From Actinacidiphila acidipaludis (GTDB lineage: Bacteria > Actinomycetota > Actinomycetes > Streptomycetales > Streptomycetaceae): a stretch of 64,000 nucleotides of DNA. A program made the position numbers and the translations under genes. Below the pieces are notes generated by a model. The model saw only the letters and a program-made list of their open reading frames with translations. It had not been told where the DNA came from and searched no databases. Below, piece after piece: positions 54,350 to 64,000 of this stretch. The stretch is from assembly GCF_019890725.1 (NCBI RefSeq), contig NZ_JAINZZ010000002.1, forward strand, positions 304,382 to 368,381, written 5' to 3'. Every line of letters starts with the position of its first letter. Within the stretch, counting starts at the first letter, position 1.

Positions 54350-55081
54350 TCAGCCTAGCGGCGGCAGCACCGGCAGCGGGCGATCCGGGCTCACCGACAG
54401 GCCACCGCCGTCACCCCGGCCGGACACCCAGGCCAGCAGTGCCGCGGTGCCGCCGCTCACGGTGATGTCGGGTTCCGCCGCGGCGCCGATCGTCCACTTC
54501 TGACCCGCGGAGGTGTCGTGCAGCCGCACCGCCGCGATGCCCTCGTGCCCGGTGAGGCCGTCCACGATCCAGGCCAGCTCGCGGGCCGCGAAGTCCTCGG
54601 GCAGGTCGTCGCAGCCGGTGCCGATGCCGAGGTCGACGTGGTGCAGCCGCAGCTCGACCAGCCGCCGCCACGGGATCTCGGCGGCGGCGACCACCCGCCC
54701 GGTGCGCATCACCACCTGGGCCGCCCAGCCCGCGGGCGGGAGCTGCGCGACGGCCTCGGTGAACCGCGCGCCGGACTCGCGCAGCGCGGCCATGTGCTCC
54801 TCCCGGGAGCGGCCGGCGCCCTCCTCGATGGCCCGTTCGCGGGCGTCGCCCGGGCCGTACATCGCGGTCTCCTCGCCGGTGCGGGCCCAGGTGAGCAGAT
54901 TCACCAGGCCGTCCGCGTTCCCCACGAGGTGGGCGAGCACGTGGCCGCGGGACCAGCCGGGCAGCAGCGAGGGCTCGGCGAGGGCGTCGTCGGGCAGGGC
55001 CGCGACGGCTTCCAGCAGTTCCGCGGTGGCGTCCGCCACGGCGGCGGTGTCGCGCTCGGGGTCGGGTCGTTGAACGGTCAC
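54350..55081 (-). CDS. Maleylpyruvate-isomerase-family, mycothiol-dependent (DinB-fold) enzyme
   Basis: 243 residues. The DinB-like helical bundle carries LLPGWSRGHVLAHLVGNADGL (near residue 41), with the first metal histidine, and VELRLHHVDLGIG (near 143), with the E-x3-H ligands, matching the mycothiol-dependent maleylpyruvate isomerase family. The exact reaction is unknown. The GTG at 55081 follows GGGAGG. Upstream of and coupled to the MBL hydrolase gene, and divergent from uvrA. Confidence 0.88.
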   Translation of the reverse strand: MTVQRPDPERDTAAVADATAELLEAVAALPDDALAEPSLLPGWSRGHVLAHLVGNADGLVNLLTWARTGEETAMYGPGDARERAIEEGAGRSREEHMAALRESGARFTEAVAQLPPAGWAAQVVMRTGRVVAAAEIPWRRLVELRLHHVDLGIGTGCDDLPEDFAARELAWIVDGLTGHEGIAAVRLHDTSAGQKWTIGAAAEPDITVSGGTAALLAWVSGRGDGGGLSVSPDRPLPVLPPLG

Positions 55082-55405
55082 GGGACCTCCCGGGGTGCGT
55101 TCTGGACGGCGACACGGGCTGTCTGCCCGGCGTCCCTGGTGAGGATGCTGGCGCGCCGCACCTCGACGCTAGCGCGCGCACACGATCGGGTGAACCTGGC
55201 GACAGGACTCCGTAAATCGAATGCGCGTGCTATACGCTCGGTGGTGCCGCCGAAGACGGGTCCGCGCGGCCCGGGACGGCGACCGGCTACCCGAACAGGA
55301 AGAAATGCCGAGGGCACCCCGTTTACGCTTTCTGGGGGGTGCTGCCCGACCCGTCGGGCTCCTGTGACAGACCCACCCCGCTCTCTATGAAAGGTGCGCA
55401 CTGGC
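55082..55405. other. 324-base gene-free region before uvrA
   Basis: No ORF. A -10-like TATACG lies at 55231-55236. A tight hairpin GCCCGAC-CC-GTCGGGC is at 55344-55359 in the probable leader. No LexA box (GAAC-N4-GTTC) and no TTGTCRGTG box is visible, unlike uvrB. The uvrA promoter is therefore unassigned. Confidence 0.65.
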
Positions 55406-58396
<2,991 letters not shown>

Positions 58397-58417
58397 GTGC
58401 GGTTCCGGGCGGGACCC

Positions 58418-58453
58418 GTGCCGTTTTCCGTGCCGTTTTCCCTGCCGTTTTCC
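58418..58453. repeat. Three tandem 12-bp repeats after uvrA
   Basis: GTGCCGTTTTCC twice (58418-58441) and CTGCCGTTTTCC (58442-58453), 22 bases after the uvrA stop and just before a terminator hairpin. The T runs are unusual in this GC-rich DNA. Confidence 0.88.
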
Positions 58454-58458
58454 GGGCA

Positions 58459-58496
58459 GGGGCCCGCGCCGGGGGGTGACCTCCGGCGCGGGCCCC
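58459..58496 (+). terminator. uvrA terminator
   Basis: Perfect 14-bp stem GGGGCCCGCGCCGG (58459-58472) / CCGGCGCGGGCCCC (58483-58496) with a 10-base loop. Confidence 0.85.
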
Positions 58497-58614
58497 GCTC
58501 AGAGCCCGCGGACAGGCGGAAGCCGTACAGTCGATCCGCACGATCGTCGCGGGCCGGCTGTCGGCGGCGGCTGCGGGCCGGCGCCCGCGCGGCCCGCCCC
58601 ACCCTGGAGCGTCC

Positions 58615-59037
58615 ATGTCCACCGAACCTTCCGCCCGCCGCCGTACCGTCCTGTGCGGGGCGGCACTGGCCGGAGCCGCAGGCGCCGGCCTGACCGCCTG
58701 CGGCGGCAAGCACGGCTCGTCCGCGGGCCCGACCGCCGCCGCCGACCTCGGTTCCGCGACGGCCGTGCCGGTGGGCGGCGCCAAGCTGTACCGGGACGAC
58801 AAGGTGCTGGTCTCCCAGCCGTCCCAGGGCACCTTCAAGGCGTTCAGCGCGGTCTGCACGCACCAGGGCTGCGTGCTGGACACCGTGGACGGCACCACGG
58901 CCTCGTGCCCGTGCCACGGCAGCAAGTTCAACGCCGAGACCGGGGCGGTGGTCCAGGGCCCGGCGACCCGGCCGCTGCCCTCCGTGCCCGTCACCGAGTC
59001 CGGCGGCAAGCTCACCACGGGCCCCGCCGCGTCCTGA
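58615..59037 (+). CDS. Rieske [2Fe-2S] lipoprotein
   Basis: 140 residues. The N-terminus combines an Arg cluster ([16 protein letters not shown]) with lipobox LTAC (Cys 29), so it is an exported, lipid-anchored protein, probably through Tat. The Rieske ligands are CTHQGC and CPCHGS; the fold closes with [18 protein letters not shown] single-domain ferredoxin-like electron carrier whose partner is unknown. It lies between uvrA and uvrC. Confidence 0.92.
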   Translation: MSTEPSARRRTVLCGAALAGAAGAGLTACGGKHGSSAGPTAAADLGSATAVPVGGAKLYRDDKVLVSQPSQGTFKAFSAVCTHQGCVLDTVDGTTASCPCHGSKFNAETGAVVQGPATRPLPSVPVTESGGKLTTGPAAS

Positions 59038-59072
59038 GCCCCGACGGCCCGCGGACGGCCCGCGCCGGCGTC

Positions 59073-59129
59073 CGAGCGGCCTCTCGGCGGCGTCTGGGCA
59101 GCGTTCGAGCGGCCTCTGGGCGGCGTCTG
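59073..59129. repeat. Direct repeat, 24 bp at a period of 33
   Basis: CGAGCGGCCTCT(C/G)GGCGG-type units at 59073-59096 and 59106-59129 differ at one base. They lie in the Rieske-uvrC spacer. Confidence 0.8.
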
Positions 59130-59198
59130 AGCGGGCTCGTCGCGGCCCGGCCCGGCCCGCCCGGGGCGCTCCGCCCGCGTCCCGCGCCGGAGGCAGGA

Positions 59199-59221
59199 TT
59201 GTCACGCCCCGCCAGTAGGGT
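59199..59221 (+). promoter_or_regulatory. Candidate damage-type promoter of uvrC
   Basis: TTGTCACGC (59199-59207), eight bases, TAGGGT (59216-59221), seven bases, ATG. The TTGTC core, spacing and TANNNT match the uvrB promoter, but the last three box bases do not. GGGAGG between -10 and ATG could instead serve as a ribosome site. Confidence 0.5.
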
Positions 59222-59228
59222 GGGAGGC

Positions 59229-61541
59229 ATGGCAGACCCCAGCAGCTACCGACCGAAGCCGGGCCAGATTCCCGACTCTCCCGGGGTCTACAAGTTCCGG
59301 GACGAGCACCGCCGCGTGATCTACGTGGGCAAGGCGAAGAGCCTGCGCGCGCGGCTGTCCTCCTACTTCCAGGACATCACCAACCTGCACCACCGCACCG
59401 CCACCATGGTCACCACCGCGGCGTCCGTGGAGTGGACCGTCGTGTCCACCGAGGTAGAGGCGCTGCAGCTCGAGTACTCCTGGATCAAGGAGTACGACCC
59501 CCGGTTCAACGTCAAGTACCGCGACGACAAGAGCTATCCGTCGCTGGCGGTGACGATGAACGAGGAGTTCCCCCGGGTCCAGGTGATGCGCGGCCCCAAG
59601 CGCAAGGGTGTGCGCTACTTCGGGCCGTACGCCCACGCCTGGGCCATCCGCGAGACCGTCGACCTGCTGTTGCGGGTCTTCCCCGTCCGCACCTGCTCCG
59701 CCGGGGTGTTCAAGCGCTCCGCGCAGATCGGCCGCCCCTGTCTGCTGGGGTACATCGGCAAGTGCTCGGCGCCCTGCGTCGGCCGGATCAGCGCCGAGGA
59801 CCACCGTGAACTCGCCGAGGAGTTCAGCGACTTCATGGCCGGTCACGCCGGCACCTATCTGCGCCGCCTGGAACAGCGGATGAAGGACGCGGCCGCGGCG
59901 ATGGAGTACGAGCAGGCGGCCCGGCTGCGGGACGACCTGGAGGCGCTGCGCCGCGCCATGGAGAAGAACGCGGTAGTGCTCGCGGACGCCACCGACGCCG
60001 ACCTCATCGCGGTCGCCGAGGACGAACTCGAGGCCGCCGTGCAGATCTTCCACGTCCGCGGCGGCCGGGTGCGCGGCCAGCGCGGCTGGGTAACCGACAA
60101 GGTCGAGGCGGTCGACACCGCCGATCTCGTCGAGCACGCCCTGCAGCAGCTCTACGGTGACGAGTCCGGCGACGCCGAGCAGTCCGGCGGCAGCGGCGGC
60201 GTGCCCAAGGAGGTGCTGGTGCCCGCGCTCCCCGAGCCCGTGGAACCGCTCGTCCAGTGGCTGTCGCAGCGGCGCGGCTCGCAGGTGAGCCTGCGCGTGC
60301 CGCAACGCGGTGACAAGAAGGACCTGATGGCCACCGTTCAGCGCAACGCCCAGCAGGCGCTGGCCCTGCACAAGACCAAGCGCGCCTCGGACCTGACGAC
60401 CCGTTCGCGGGCGCTGGAGGAGATCGCCACCGCCCTCGACCTGGACACCGCGCCGCTGCGCATCGAGTGCTACGACATCAGCCATCTGCAGGGCGACGAC
60501 GTCGTGGCGTCCATGGTGGTCTTCGAGGACGGCCTGGCCCGCAAGAGCGAGTACCGCCGGTTCCAGATCAAGTCCTTCGCCGGGCAGGACGACGTGCGCT
60601 CGATGCACGAGGTCATCTCCCGCCGCTTCCGCCGCTATCTGCAGGAGAAGCAGCGCACCGGCGAGTGGGAGGAGGAGCTGCCCGACGGCTCCTCGGCGGC
60701 CCCGAACGGCGACGTGCCCGTGGTGCTCCCGGCCGTGGACTCCGCGGACGGCCCGGAGGCGGGGAACGGCGTGGCGGGCGGCCCGATCGACCCCGACACC
60801 GGGCGGCCGCGCAAGTTCGCCTACCCGCCGCAGCTGGTGGTGGTCGACGGCGGGCAGCCGCAGGTGGCCGCGGCGTGCAAGGCCCTGGAGGAGCTGGGCA
60901 TAGACGACGTCGCCGTGTGCGGCCTGGCCAAGCGGCTGGAGGAGGTCTGGCTGCCCGGCGAGGACGACCCGGTGATCCTGCCGCGCAGCAGCGAGGGCCT
61001 GTACCTGCTGCAGCGCGTGCGTGACGAGGCCCACCGCTTCGCCATCACCTACCAGCGGAGCAAGCGCTCCAAGTCGATGAAGGCGGGCGCGCTGGACTCC
61101 GTGCCCGGCCTCGGCGAGACGCGCCGGCAGGCGCTGCTGAAGCACTTCGGTTCCCTGAAGCGGCTGCGGGCGGCGACCATCGACGAGATCTGCCAGGTGC
61201 CGGGGGTCGGCCGCCGTACCGCGGAGACGGTCGCCGCGGCGCTGGCGTCCGCGGCCCCGGCCGCACCGGCGGTGAACACCGCCACGGGCGAGATCATCGA
61301 GGACGAGCCCGCCGCGGCGCCGGCGCCCGCCGACGGCCCGGCGGCACCCGCGGCGGGCCCGGCGCCCGCCTCGGCACCGGCCGCGGCACCGGCACCGGAC
61401 CCGGCGCCCGCCGACACGGGCAGCGCACCGGGCGCCGGGAGCGAACCCGCCGTCGAGACCGCGAACGGCGAGATCATCGAGGACAGTGACGGGGCGCCGC
61501 GCACCGCGGTCCCGTCCGACCATCGGGGGAACGGCACATGA
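59229..61541 (+). CDS. uvrC: Excinuclease ABC subunit C
   Basis: 770 residues, longer than the usual ~610-680. Makes both incisions in nucleotide excision repair. GIY-YIG domain at ~14-95 ([21 protein letters not shown]), UVR motif near 217 ([17 protein letters not shown]), RNase-H-like nuclease ([31 protein letters not shown]), then helix-hairpin-helix pairs ([30 protein letters not shown]). The extra ~90-residue Ala/Pro tail holds a repeated (A)TGEIIED / ANGEIIED motif. The ATGA overlap with rapZ starts a four-gene unit. Confidence 0.96.
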   Translation: MADPSSYRPKPGQIPDSPGVYKFRDEHRRVIYVGKAKSLRARLSSYFQDITNLHHRTATMVTTAASVEWTVVSTEVEALQLEYSWIKEYDPRFNVKYRDDKSYPSLAVTMNEEFPRVQVMRGPKRKGVRYFGPYAHAWAIRETVDLLLRVFPVRTCSAGVFKRSAQIGRPCLLGYIGKCSAPCVGRISAEDHRELAEEFSDFMAGHAGTYLRRLEQRMKDAAAAMEYEQAARLRDDLEALRRAMEKNAVVLADATDADLIAVAEDELEAAVQIFHVRGGRVRGQRGWVTDKVEAVDTADLVEHALQQLYGDESGDAEQSGGSGGVPKEVLVPALPEPVEPLVQWLSQRRGSQVSLRVPQRGDKKDLMATVQRNAQQALALHKTKRASDLTTRSRALEEIATALDLDTAPLRIECYDISHLQGDDVVASMVVFEDGLARKSEYRRFQIKSFAGQDDVRSMHEVISRRFRRYLQEKQRTGEWEEELPDGSSAAPNGDVPVVLPAVDSADGPEAGNGVAGGPIDPDTGRPRKFAYPPQLVVVDGGQPQVAAACKALEELGIDDVAVCGLAKRLEEVWLPGEDDPVILPRSSEGLYLLQRVRDEAHRFAITYQRSKRSKSMKAGALDSVPGLGETRRQALLKHFGSLKRLRAATIDEICQVPGVGRRTAETVAAALASAAPAAPAVNTATGEIIEDEPAAAPAPADGPAAPAAGPAPASAPAAAPAPDPAPADTGSAPGAGSEPAVETANGEIIEDSDGAPRTAVPSDHRGNGT

Positions 61542-62500
61542 GCGAGCAGGACACGGCGGACATGGAACACGGACACGAAACCACCCATCGGACCGGCGCG
61601 AGCCATCCCACCGGCACCGGGCCGGGCGAACCGCTGGCGCCGATCCCCGAACTCGTGATCATCTCCGGGATGTCGGGGGCCGGCCGCAGCACCGCGGCCA
61701 AGTGCCTGGAGGACCTCGGCTGGTTCGTGGTCGACAACCTGCCGCCCGCGCTCATCCCGACCATGGTCGATCTGGGGGCCCGCTCGCAGGGGAACGTGGC
61801 GCGGATCGCCGTCGTGGTGGACGTCCGCGGCCGCCAGTTCTTCGACAACCTGCGCGAGTCGCTCGCGGACCTCGCCACCCGCAACGTCAAGCGGCGGGTG
61901 ATCTTCCTGGAGGCGTCGGACGACGCGCTGGTCCGCCGGTTCGAGTCGGTCCGCCGCCCGCACCCGCTGCAGGGCTCCGGCCGGATCGTCGACGGCATCG
62001 CCGCCGAGCGCGACCTGCTGCGGGAACTGCGCGGCGACGCCGACCTGGTGATCGACACCTCCAGCCTCAACGTGCACGAACTGCGGGCCAAGCTCGACGC
62101 GCAGTTCGCCGGTGAGGAGGAGCCGGAACTCCGGGCCACCGTCATGTCGTTCGGATTCAAGTACGGGCTGCCCGTCGACGCCGACCTGGTGGTGGACTGC
62201 CGCTTCCTGCCGAACCCGCACTGGGTGCCGGAGCTGCGGCCCTTCACCGGGCTCAACGACGAGGTGGCCACGTATGTGTTCAACCAGCCCGGCGCCAAGG
62301 AGTTCCTCGACCGGTACGCCGAGCTGCTGCACATCATCGCGGCGGGCTACCGGCGCGAGGGCAAGAGGTACGTGACCATCGCGGTGGGCTGCACGGGCGG
62401 CAAGCACCGCAGCGTGGCGATGTCGGAACGGCTCGCGGCGCGACTGGCGGCGGACGGAGTGGAGACGGTGACGGTGCACAGGGACATGGGGCGCGAGTGA
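61538..62500 (+). CDS. rapZ: RNase adapter / nucleotide-binding protein RapZ (YvcJ)
   Basis: 320 residues. Walker [10 protein letters not shown] is at 44-52, and [26 protein letters not shown] is split by a conserved Arg. The C-terminal domain has [14 protein letters not shown]. In E. coli RapZ presents the small RNA GlmZ to RNase E; the actinobacterial function is less clear. A ~35-residue polar N-terminal extension precedes the core. Overlaps uvrC by 4 and yvcK by 4 bases. Confidence 0.94.
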   Translation: MSEQDTADMEHGHETTHRTGASHPTGTGPGEPLAPIPELVIISGMSGAGRSTAAKCLEDLGWFVVDNLPPALIPTMVDLGARSQGNVARIAVVVDVRGRQFFDNLRESLADLATRNVKRRVIFLEASDDALVRRFESVRRPHPLQGSGRIVDGIAAERDLLRELRGDADLVIDTSSLNVHELRAKLDAQFAGEEEPELRATVMSFGFKYGLPVDADLVVDCRFLPNPHWVPELRPFTGLNDEVATYVFNQPGAKEFLDRYAELLHIIAAGYRREGKRYVTIAVGCTGGKHRSVAMSERLAARLAADGVETVTVHRDMGRE

Positions 62501-63522
62501 TCAAGACGGGTCGGCGGCTGCGTCGTTCCAGCCGCACGACGGCGGGCGGCCGGCGCTCCGGGGTGCCGCCGAAGGTGGTCGCCCTCGGCGGCGGCCACGG
62601 GCTGTCCGCCTCGCTGTCCGCGCTGCGCCGCATCACCGGCGACCTGACCGCGGTGGTCACGGTCGCCGACGACGGCGGTTCCAGCGGACGGCTGCGCACG
62701 GAGATGGGCGTGCTGCCCCCCGGCGACCTCAGAAAGGCCCTCGCCGCGCTGTGCGGGGACGACGAGTGGGGCAGGACCTGGGCCAAGGTCGTCCAGCACC
62801 GCTTCGTCAGCGGTGGGGACCTGCACGGCCACGCCGTCGGCAACCTGCTGATCGTCGCGCTGTGGGAGCAGCTCAACGACGAGGTGGCGGCGCTGGAGTG
62901 GGTCGGGCGGCTGCTCGGCGCGCACGGCCGGGTGCTGCCGATGTCCGCGGTGCCGCTGGACCTGCACGCCGTGGTGCGCGGCCACGACCCGGACCGGCCG
63001 GAGGAGATCTCGACGGTCCGCGGGCAGGCCACCGTCGCGCTGACGCCCGGTGAGGTGCAGGAGGTCCAGCTGGTGCCCGCCGACCCGCCGGCGGTGCCCG
63101 AGGCGGTGCAGGCCGTGATGGACGCCGACTGGGTGGTGCTCGGGCCGGGCTCCTGGTTCTCCTCGGTGATCCCGCATCTGCTGGTGCCGGAACTGGCCGA
63201 GGCGCTCATGACCACCCGGGCCCGGCGGGTGCTCACCCTCAACCTCGCGCCGCAGCCCGGAGAGACCGAAGGATTTTCTCCGCAGCGTCACTTGGAGGTT
63301 TTGGGGCGACACGCCCCTAAACTCACCATCGACGTGGTTCTGGCCGACGAAGCCGCCGCCCCCGACCGCGACAGTCTCGCCGAGGCTGCCGAGCGACTGG
63401 GGGGCACGGTCGAACTGGCCCCGGTTGCCGCCCCTGACGGGCCGCGGCACGACCCGGAGCTGTTGGCCGCCGCGTATGACCGGATTTTTCGTATGCGTGG
63501 AAGGATCGGCCCATGGCGATGA
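62497..63522 (+). CDS. yvcK: YvcK/CofD-like protein (gluconeogenesis factor)
   Basis: 341 residues. The nucleotide-sugar-binding opening is [14 protein letters not shown] (near residue 27), then [39 protein letters not shown] and [17 protein letters not shown]. In firmicutes YvcK binds UDP-GlcNAc and shapes cell-wall metabolism. The GTG start overlaps rapZ and the stop lies 10 bases into whiA. Its last ~80 codons include an unusually AT-rich patch (63270-63325). Confidence 0.93.
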   Translation: MIKTGRRLRRSSRTTAGGRRSGVPPKVVALGGGHGLSASLSALRRITGDLTAVVTVADDGGSSGRLRTEMGVLPPGDLRKALAALCGDDEWGRTWAKVVQHRFVSGGDLHGHAVGNLLIVALWEQLNDEVAALEWVGRLLGAHGRVLPMSAVPLDLHAVVRGHDPDRPEEISTVRGQATVALTPGEVQEVQLVPADPPAVPEAVQAVMDADWVVLGPGSWFSSVIPHLLVPELAEALMTTRARRVLTLNLAPQPGETEGFSPQRHLEVLGRHAPKLTIDVVLADEAAAPDRDSLAEAAERLGGTVELAPVAAPDGPRHDPELLAAAYDRIFRMRGRIGPWR

Positions 63523-64000
63523 CGGCAGCGGTGAAGGACGAGATCTCCCGGCTTCCCGTCACCCGGACCTGCTGCCGCAAGGCGGAGGTCTCGTCGATCC
63601 TGCGCTTCGCGGGCGGACTCCACCTGGTCAGCGGGCGGATCGTCATCGAGGCGGAGCTGGACACCGGGATCGCGGCGCGGCGGCTGCGCAAGGACATCCT
63701 GGAGATCTTCGGGCACGCCTCCGACCTGGTGGTGATGGCTCCCGGCGGGCTGCGCCGCGGCAGCCGGTACGTGGTGCGGGTGGTGGCCGGCGGCGACCAG
63801 CTCGCCCGGCAGACCGGCCTGGTCGACGGGCGCGGCCGGCCGATCCGCGGCCTGCCGCCGCAGGTCGTGTCCGGGGCCACCTGTGACGCGGAGGCCGCGT
63901 GGCGCGGCGCGTTCCTGGCGCACGGCTCGCTCACCGAGCCGGGCCGGTCGTCGTCCCTGGAGGTGACCTGCCCGGGTCCCGAGGCGGCGCTGGCCCTGGT
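63513..64000 (+). CDS. whiA: Sporulation regulator WhiA, 3'-truncated
   Basis: The first 162 codons of about 330 are present. Known in Streptomyces as the transcription factor that works with WhiB to start sporulation septation. The N-terminal part is a LAGLIDADG-derived fold ([29 protein letters not shown]). The missing C-terminus holds the HTH. The ATG at 63513 lies seven bases after GGAAGGA; the yvcK stop overlaps by 10 bases. Last gene of uvrC-rapZ-yvcK-whiA. Confidence 0.95.
   Translation, partial: MAMTAAVKDEISRLPVTRTCCRKAEVSSILRFAGGLHLVSGRIVIEAELDTGIAARRLRKDILEIFGHASDLVVMAPGGLRRGSRYVVRVVAGGDQLARQTGLVDGRGRPIRGLPPQVVSGATCDAEAAWRGAFLAHGSLTEPGRSSSLEVTCPGPEAALAL

Noticed and set aside
55082..55405. 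LexA/SOS box for uvrA
   Set aside because: No GAAC-N4-GTTC palindrome found; CGAAT...GCT near 55218 is too weak to claim.

Overview
The window is high-GC actinobacterial chromosome, most probably from Streptomyces or a close relative. The evidence is the very high G+C with GTG/TTG starts, Tat and lipoprotein exports, a mycothiol-type enzyme, a LivM with a long N-terminal membrane extension, the pdtaR/liv, rpsA-coaE and uvrC-rapZ-yvcK-whiA neighbourhoods, and an extragenic repeat of a type common in Streptomyces. It looks like core chromosome with a few accessory insertions. There is no integrase, transposase or CRISPR array. A by-eye scan found no in-frame TTA codon.

Layout. 0-4.8 kb: gltB (5' truncated) and gltD, glutamate synthase. 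4.9-9.9 kb: a peptidase-themed patch with a zinc-metallopeptidase-like protein, a serpin and aminopeptidase N. 10-13.2 kb: a PLP decarboxylase translationally coupled to a lysine/ornithine N-monooxygenase, resembling the first two steps of hydroxamate siderophore synthesis but without the later steps. 13.2-16.7 kb: a Tat-exported cyclic phosphodiesterase/nucleotidase and pyruvate kinase, divergently transcribed. 17.2-23.0 kb: the livKHMGF branched-chain amino-acid importer, then the ANTAR regulator PdtaR. 23.8-24.8 kb: an atypical tRNA carrying a Leu anticodon, followed by an HTH/double-LAGLIDADG protein. 24.8-30.4 kb: thioesterase, molybdopterin oxidoreductase and polA, lying in a block with reversed GC skew. 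30.7-40.7 kb: transglycosylase, hrpB, methyltransferase, rpsA, PAC2 protein, coaE, TPR and SPFH proteins. 40.8-43.5 kb: ogt and uvrB, divergent. 43.6-48.8 kb: two TerD-family proteins, TerC and a CtaG-like protein. 48.9-55.1 kb: accessory genes, namely a WYL regulator with a divergent two-gene unit, SDR, double-AsnC regulator, small unknowns, MBL hydrolase and mycothiol-dependent enzyme. 55.4-64 kb: uvrA, a Rieske lipoprotein, uvrC, rapZ, yvcK and whiA (3' truncated).

How it fits together. The window holds all three UvrABC genes, the repair polymerase and an alkyltransferase. uvrB, ogt, polA and uvrC each have a TTGTC-type box eight bases from a -10-like hexamer, the architecture of the LexA-independent (PafBC/RecA-NDp) DNA-damage promoter of actinobacteria, so a distributed repair regulon can be read from sequence. 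A related box sits between a WYL regulator and its divergent target unit. Most transcription units end in near-perfect GC-rich hairpins without U tracts, and several genes appear to have leaderless mRNAs (TANNNT six or seven bases before the start codon). The most unusual loci are the class-I-bodied tRNA(CAA) with its LAGLIDADG neighbour, the orphan decarboxylase/N-hydroxylase pair, a nested structured leader on rpsA, and the large TerD protein with an FtsK-like domain lacking a P-loop.
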